DNA of 64,000 nt from Bipolaris cookei (Eukaryota > Ascomycota > Dothideomycetes > Pleosporales > Pleosporaceae). Position numbers and translations under genes: made by a program. The notes beneath the pieces were generated by a model. That model worked only from the letters and a program-made list of their open reading frames with translations. It was not told the DNA's origin and did no database searches. Positions 58,237-64,000 of the stretch are shown here, piece after piece (the first letter of the stretch is position 1; each line of letters opens with the position of its first letter). The DNA lies in NCBI GenBank assembly GCA_002286855.1, contig NRSV01000006.1, forward strand, positions 310,001 through 374,000. The letters run 5' to 3'.

Positions 58237-60936
58237 TCAATGTCCCACTCCTCCCGCAACCCAATTCATGAATTCCGGGTCATTAGGGTTGGGGAAAAGT
58301 CCCCTATCCTGCTGCGGCTCTGCTTGTGCCTGCTGCTGTTGGGGTATTGGTATACCTTGGTTCAGCTGCGCTTGCTGTTCCTGCTGCCGTCTTCGTTCTT
58401 CTTCCTGTCGGCGCTGTCTTTGTGTTCGGTAGTAGAGAAGAAAGGCCAAAGCTCCGCTAAGAGCCAGGATGATGAGTGACTCGAGTATGTCCGAGTCTAT
58501 GTCATCGCCGTGATAACCATCGCCGTAAAAATCATCGCCCGCATCGTCATAGTCGTCTGGCTCGTAGTCGTCCCAGCCAGCAAGTTCGGCTTCGAGGAAC
58601 GCGCTAAGCCATTCGGAAAGAGTCCAAGTTTTCTTGACCACTAGGAACACATTAGTATTGAGGGAATGGTGGTTTGGATGGCAAGTTGTGACATACCTGG
58701 TTCTTCCTGGATAGATTTGATGTTACCATTTGTGAACGTGTTCCACCAACTCCGGAATCTCAATTTGTACAAGGCCAACAGAACGGGTAGGTAGGCCTCA
58801 CGTGGATTTGTCTCCAATGCCAAGTCATAGTGTCGCTTTGCAAGATGGAAATCCTGGTCGATACCAATCCCATTTTCATGCATCCAGCCAAGGTTCCACA
58901 ATGCCTGTGCGCTTCGCATCGTCTCTGCCGCTGCTTGGTAGCAAGCCGCTGCCTTTTCTTGATCGGGTTGCGTTCCAATACCCATGAGATAGTAGTCTCC
59001 CATTTTGACCATAGAGTCGACATTTTTCTGTTCGGCAGAGCGTGTCCAGTAGACCAAAGCCAAAAAGGCATCGCTTGCCAATATAGCCTTTTGCTTCATA
59101 AAGGGCAACAGAGAGTCAAACGTGAATCGCGGTTTGGCTTGATCAAGAAGATAGGCGACATTGGCTTGTCCGACCTCGAAACCTTGTTCAGCCGCCAACA
59201 TGTAGTTGACAAGTGCCGTCTCTAGATCCCCGTTCGCATAGGCTTCGTTGGCCTCCGGGAAAGAGGTCGACACCAGCTCGGCCTTCTCTGCGACCAGCTT
59301 GTAGTACGCAGCTGCCACAGGACATGACTTGTCACGGCCGACACCGTTATGCGTCATCTCAGCCAGGTAATAGAAGGCTTCGAGATGTCCATGTCTAGCC
59401 GCGAGCTCAAAGTACTTGATAGCAGTGGAGACATCTCCTTGATCCAAGAATAGTGCTCCAAGCCTGACTTGAGCAATTGCAAGATCCTGGTCGGCTGCGG
59501 CACCAAATAGTTCTGCAGCTTTGACAGGATCTTGTGGCACGCCGAGCCCCTTGAGATACATGATACCCATGGAGTACTGTGATAGCGCATCTCCGAGCTC
59601 GATGCCGCGCCTGAACCACGTCTTTGCAATCTCAAAGCTCTGAGCCATTCCCTCGCCCCGCAAGAACATTCGACCAAGGTATCCAGCAGCTTTCGCAGCG
59701 AGTTTCTCAGTGGTTGGCGAGACATTGGCGTTTATTTTTCCACCTGGCGTCCAGTACATGCGAGCAAGCTCCAGGAATCGCTTCTTGGCAGCTGGAAGGT
59801 CGCGCTTTAAGGTTCGGGCACCATCATAGTTTAACTTTGCAAGGTTGAAAGTAGCTCTGGCGTCGCCTTTGCGAGCCTGGAGATCCATGTATTCGAACAC
59901 ATCGTCTAATGAGGAGAAGGCGTCTGATTGAACACTGGCCACTTTGGCGTTGGGTCCGGAACTACTTGCGCTTGCGCCATCACCGTACACACCACCCTGA
60001 TCATCGGCAATGTTGTACGACTCCCTCGGCATAGAATGTCCGCCCGGTGGTCCAGATCGCATGTATGCAATAGCCTTCCTGGCAGCTTGCCGGTAAAAGT
60101 ACACGGCCTCCTCGCAATTACGCGGGGTGGATATGCCAGCTGAATGCCTGTATGCGACGGCCATCTCTGACCGTATATCACCGCCTTCAGCGCCGAGGGT
60201 GTAGTACAGAAGCGCCTTGGCCTGATCTTGCTTGACTGCCCCACCTATGCCTGTTGCATGCATGAAGCCAACCATGTGTTGTGCTGAGGCGTTTCCGGTC
60301 AGGGTGGCAAGCTCATCGTAGCGTCGAAAGGCTTCAGAGTAGTTGCGCGGATGTGTGTAGTTGCCGTGAAAGTTCATTTCGGCAAGCATGAATAGTGCGT
60401 CGGGATTCCTCTCCGCGGCGGCCTCTTCGAGCAGCGTGACTGCTTGGGAGAGCGGCTGCCCAAGTTTCTTCGGTGGCGGGTTCGTGGTCAGGAGTTCCTG
60501 CTGCGAAGGTCCATTCATGAAGAGAAGGAAGAAGACTTCTTTGGCGTAGTATGCGCTTGCGCCTAGTATACCGGATTTCTTGTCAAAGTTCCACCAGGGT
60601 GCCGTTGCGGGTTTGATCTGGCGGAGAAGGACCATGGCTTCGTCAAAGGCCAGGACTCCCTGATGCGCATTCACGCCCTCATCTTGGGTACTTCCCCATC
60701 TTGACTTCCAGGCCTCTTTGCTCTGCCCCGGTGAGCCACGGCTGCCTGGTATTTGCCCTGCACCAAGGGGTTTTTGGTAAGCATGGTCTGCCTCTTGGTC
60801 CAGATCGGATCGTGAGTATACGGTCAGACATATCGAAAGAACTGCGTGTCTGGTGGTCAGTCAGAGGCTACCTGTGTCGCATGCGTGCATGCATACCGAA
60901 CAGAAGCGGCACGAGCCGCGGAAGGCGTGGCCTCAT
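58237..60936 (-). CDS. HRD3: ERAD adaptor Hrd3/Sel1
   Basis: Exons (minus) 60936-60897, 60841-58697 and 58640-58237 give 862 aa; the introns are 55 and 56 bp. The tiny first exon plus the start of the second encode a signal peptide (MRPRLPRLVPLLFVLSICL). The lumenal part is a chain of Sel1-like repeats such as SAQHMVGFMHATGIGG, ALSQYSMGIMYLKGLGVP and AQALWNLGWMHENGIGI. One hydrophobic span near the end (LESLIILALSGALAFLLYY) is followed by a Gln/Arg-rich cytosolic tail. Hrd3 stabilises the Hrd1 ubiquitin ligase and hands misfolded ER proteins to it. The acidic stretch DDYEPDDYDDAGDDFYGDGY before the span is notable. Missing exon 1 would remove the signal peptide. Confidence 0.93.
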
Positions 60937-61490
60937 TGTGGGTATGGGTTGGAAAGAAAGGCAGTGGGAAGAAAGAAATTCATCGCGGCATGTCGTTGGA
61001 CAGGGAGCAGGGGTGCGACTACCTGACGCAGTCGTGGTGAAGTCGTCTGTAGAGGCCAGCTTTCCACTATCGACGCTCGGGTGGCAGTCGTGCTCCGCTG
61101 CCGTGTCTGGCCAATGAGCGTTGACGTCACCCTAATTACGCACCTGTCGCATGGCCAACACGCTGCAACGGTGCCTGGCGCTTCCTTGGCCTCTCCCTTG
61201 CACACTCGCCCGTCTCTAATCCGTACGATTCAAGTCAGCTTCAGTTTCTGTCCGTCGCATCGAATCGCCATGTTGCTGTTTTTGCGGACGAAAGCCTTCG
61301 TGCAGGGATCAGTAGTCGACTTATTGCCGCATTTGTAATCCGTCGTGACACTAGCATCCTTGCACGCTCGTATGTATCATTATGACTTCGACTTCCAACG
61401 CCTTGTTTTCCGCAATGTCCGTATCTTTGTCCCTTTCCATCTTCGCCCATCCCTTCTCGTTCATGTGAATTGCCTCCCTGATCACACATC
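60937..61490. promoter_or_regulatory. Shared promoter, HRD3 and MFS transporter
   Basis: 554 bp between divergent starts, with C/T-rich leader text before ATG 61491. No TATA box was recognised. Confidence 0.4.
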
Positions 61491-63372
61491 ATGGCCATCT
61501 CAAATGCTGCGACGGACAGAGAGCCTCTGCTGCAACGGTCGACATCTTCTACCCTATCTGCAAGATACGCCAAGGATGATGAGCTATACATCTCAACGTC
61601 TCGGGGTGCTTTCATCGTCGCATCTGCCGGCCTCCTAATCTTTCTTCAAGGTATGATTCGCCGCCAGTGCCACATTTCCACGGCTGTAATCACGTAAACT
61701 TTACTTCTTCCAAACTCGGCACGGCCCTGAACATCCATAGCCATGCCCTGAGCACCTACTCACGTGACCATCAATCAAAGACGCAGAACAAATGTCCTAA
61801 CTACTGTCAGCTACAAATATCTCTATCCTTACAACGACACAGTCATCTATTGCTGCAGATCTCGATGCTTTCGAGAATGCCAGCTGGTTCACTTCCTCCT
61901 ATCTGATCGCTATGTCATCTCTGGCACCTCTCATGGGAAGATTGTGCCAAGTCTTCAGCCCCCGGCTATGCATGTTCTGTTCTACAATGACGATTTGTAT
62001 CGGATCCATCATCACTTCCACATCCATGTCATTTGAGCATTTCATCCTGGGCCGTGTCATTACTGGAGCTGGTGGTGGAGGCATCTTCATCGTTGCCAGC
62101 ATCATGGCAATCCAGATGACCAGTCCAAGGCGACGGGGTCTATATATGGGCCTTGCTAATACTGCAATGACGGTCGGAGTTTCGCTTGGTGCGGTCATTG
62201 CAGGTGCACTCGAGCCCAGAATCGGATGGGTAAGTTCTCCGTTTGTATCATGTAGAAATATGTTTCAGTTCAACTGACATAGGAAGAAACCACTGTTTGG
62301 CATCCAAGCACCTATGAGTTTTATCGCAGGCCTTTCTCTGCTATTCTCCATACCAGTAAGCCACAATTCCAACAATGTCAAATATACTGGCCTCTCAATC
62401 CGCGAAAAGCTTGCCTGCATTGACTACTCCGGGGCTGTACTGTTGACCACCACCGTTGTCCTCTTTCTCTTGGGTTTATCTGGTCCAACAATACTTCCAA
62501 CCCCCCTAATTCTATCAGCATTCGCTCTTCCCATATTTGTGCTCAATGAAGCCTATATCGCCAGCGACCCCGTCATTCCAGTCTCTATTCTGCGATCCCG
62601 AGGAACTCTGTTGACTTGCCTTGCAACGACCGGCTTCATGATGGCTCGGTGGAGCATCCTCTTTTACACACCAGTATACTCCCTTGCTGTTCGAGGCTGG
62701 GCACCAGCTGTGGCTGGGTCGATTCTCATCCCAACAAATGCCGGTTTCGCTTCTGGTGGCTTACTTGCAGGGGTTTTTCACATTAAGAGAACGGGAAGCT
62801 TCTATCTTCACACAATCGTCGCTATGACTCTGTTCCCTATCACCATGGCTGTCCTTGCATTCATATCGACACCTACCAGCCCGTGGGCTTTGTATGTGAC
62901 TATGGTTTTCATTAATGGTCTTGCGACTGGAGCTGCGACAAACTATGCGCTTGTCCATCTTCTCCATCTCACGCTTCCAGAAGTTCATACGATTGTCATC
63001 TCTCTCCTTGGCACTTTCCGTGGGTTCTCAGGTTCATTTGGCTCGGCAATTGGTGGCGGGTACTTTATTCGTGTGCTGCACAAGTCTTTGGACAAGGGCT
63101 TCGCGCGCGCCGGACTGAAGAACCGTGGCGAGCTGACAAGGAGGCTTCTGGGAAGCCCAGCACTAGTGAGCAAGCTGAATGGTAAAGACAAAGCTGTTGC
63201 TATTGGGGCATATACGGACGCTATTAAGGCCCTGTTCCTATGTGCTGTAGGCCTGTCTGTCATTGTGGTACTTGTACAAGCTGGTACTGGCTGGAAGGAA
63301 CCGGAGAAATCTGGGGAGCAAAGAGAGGAGGAAGAAGCTCAAGTCGAGGACAACATACCTACTGGTGCTTGA
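61491..63372 (+). CDS. MFS transporter, vacuolar basic amino acid type
   Basis: Exons 61491-61650, 61811-62229 and 62287-63372 give 554 aa; the introns are 160 and 57 bp. The second intron uses the acceptor GGAAG at 62286, not the AG three bases earlier, because only this keeps the frame. The N-terminal tail is cytosolic and contains EPLLQRS. Family text is FLQATNISILTTTQSSIAAD, NASWFTSSYLIAMSSLAPL, GRVITGAGGGGIFIVAS and MTSPRRRGLYMGL, as in the 14-span drug/amino-acid antiporters that include yeast Vba proteins and fungal toxin-efflux pumps. The tail is acidic (EEEEAQVED). The substrate is unknown. It is divergent from HRD3. Confidence 0.88.
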
Positions 63373-64000
63373 GCATCTTGTGGGTTATACATAAGGTTGC
63401 AATGTATCATACCCCTTGAGGCTTTCTCCTCTTGTAAGCAGTGTATTTAGATATTTGGAAAGCACAATGACTTTGCCGTCATCCATTTCCTCGCATCAGG
63501 CACAAAGCAATGTTCAGCACCTTGCTCAGATTCAGCCAATCTCGACTCGGCTTTGGATCATAATGCTTGTTTTTGGGCCAGATTCTTATCATGTTCTCCT
63601 TCTCCTCTTACACATAGCAGTGTTCGTTGTTCTCCTTCATCACGTCTTCACTGCATCACCTGGAGTAAACAAGAGCGTGTATGCTAGTGCCATATCGTCA
63701 TACAACAATCCTGTCATCTTCTTATTGCATTTCTCGGCATTTTCCGGCCTTGCATTGACTGTTTGCTGTTGTTTGCGCACAGAGCCCGTGCTCCCACGAT
63801 GCTTTGCGACTGCCTCTAGACGGTATTGCACCGTTCACTTCTGCCTCTCCTTCCCCACCTCTCGTTTTTGCAACTTGTCGTGCCGTGCCACCTCCAGAAA
63901 ACTGATACCTCGCTGAGTGCCGACAAAGCGTTCCGCAACAATACAATGTAAGTCTACTTTACTACAGCGCGCAGCTCTGTGCCTTCTATCTCGAGAATTG
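63373..64000. other. Right end of window, no gene called
   Basis: 3' side of the transporter and a CT-rich stretch that may be the leader of a gene beyond the window. The long frame here lacks an ATG at its start and any domain. Confidence 0.4.

Noticed and set aside
63416..63916. 166-codon frame at the right end
   Set aside because: No ATG at its start, no domain, and the sequence is C/T-rich like a leader.
1..64000. tRNA, 5S rRNA and CRISPR arrays
   Set aside because: No tRNA B-box pattern with a fitting A-box, no 5S-like text and no spaced identical repeats were noticed by eye. tRNAscan-SE and Infernal would settle this.

Overview
This window is nuclear DNA from a filamentous ascomycete (Pezizomycotina), most likely a dothideomycete of the Pleosporales type. 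The reasons are compact genes with short GT-AG introns (46-162 bp, many with CTAAC/CTGAC-like branch sites), fungus-specific families (Zn2Cys6 regulator, fungal NACHT/STAND protein, wax-synthase-like MBOAT, GWT1, UAP1) and two pogo/Fot1-type DNA transposons broken by C-to-T / G-to-A changes of the kind left by repeat-induced point mutation (RIP). The species assignment is inference. Exon joins were worked out by hand from frame, splice sites and family conservation; wherever a full set of exons is listed, the lengths sum to a whole number of codons.

Layout. 1-3705: gene-free flank, then a dead 2.08-kb TA-flanked transposon. 4115-12635: TIM10, an orphan Ser/Pro-rich protein divergent from GWT1, SFR1/MEI5 and a peroxisomal-type D-amino-acid oxidase. 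13353-20174: a Zn2Cys6 regulator divergently paired with L-rhamnonate dehydratase, then UAP1. 20175-22781: a gene-poor stretch holding one small cysteine-rich secreted-protein gene with three in-frame amber codons. 22782-30733: the CCHC zinc-knuckle protein GIS2, the meiotic recombinase DMC1 and a DUF7624-like protein. 30734-33472: gene-free. 33473-42040: mitochondrial lysyl-tRNA synthetase, a U1 snRNA gene, a 1027-aa NACHT/ankyrin-type STAND protein and a zinc alcohol dehydrogenase. 42304-50796: a wax-synthase-like acyltransferase, a second dead transposon (2.11 kb, 48-bp inverted repeats), 2.5 kb without genes and an acyltransferase-3 protein. 52070-63372: a 2-oxoglutarate oxygenase divergent from FRG1, MCR1, an 11-bp minisatellite, HRD3/SEL1 and an MFS transporter.

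How parts fit. Most genes are housekeeping and unrelated. Possible functional links are the regulator next to rhamnonate dehydratase (L-rhamnose catabolism) and DMC1 with SFR1 about 15 kb apart (meiotic strand exchange). The accessory signals most worth following are the broken or oddly spliced secreted-protein gene, the STAND protein and the two RIP-marked transposons. No tRNA, rRNA or CRISPR array was seen.
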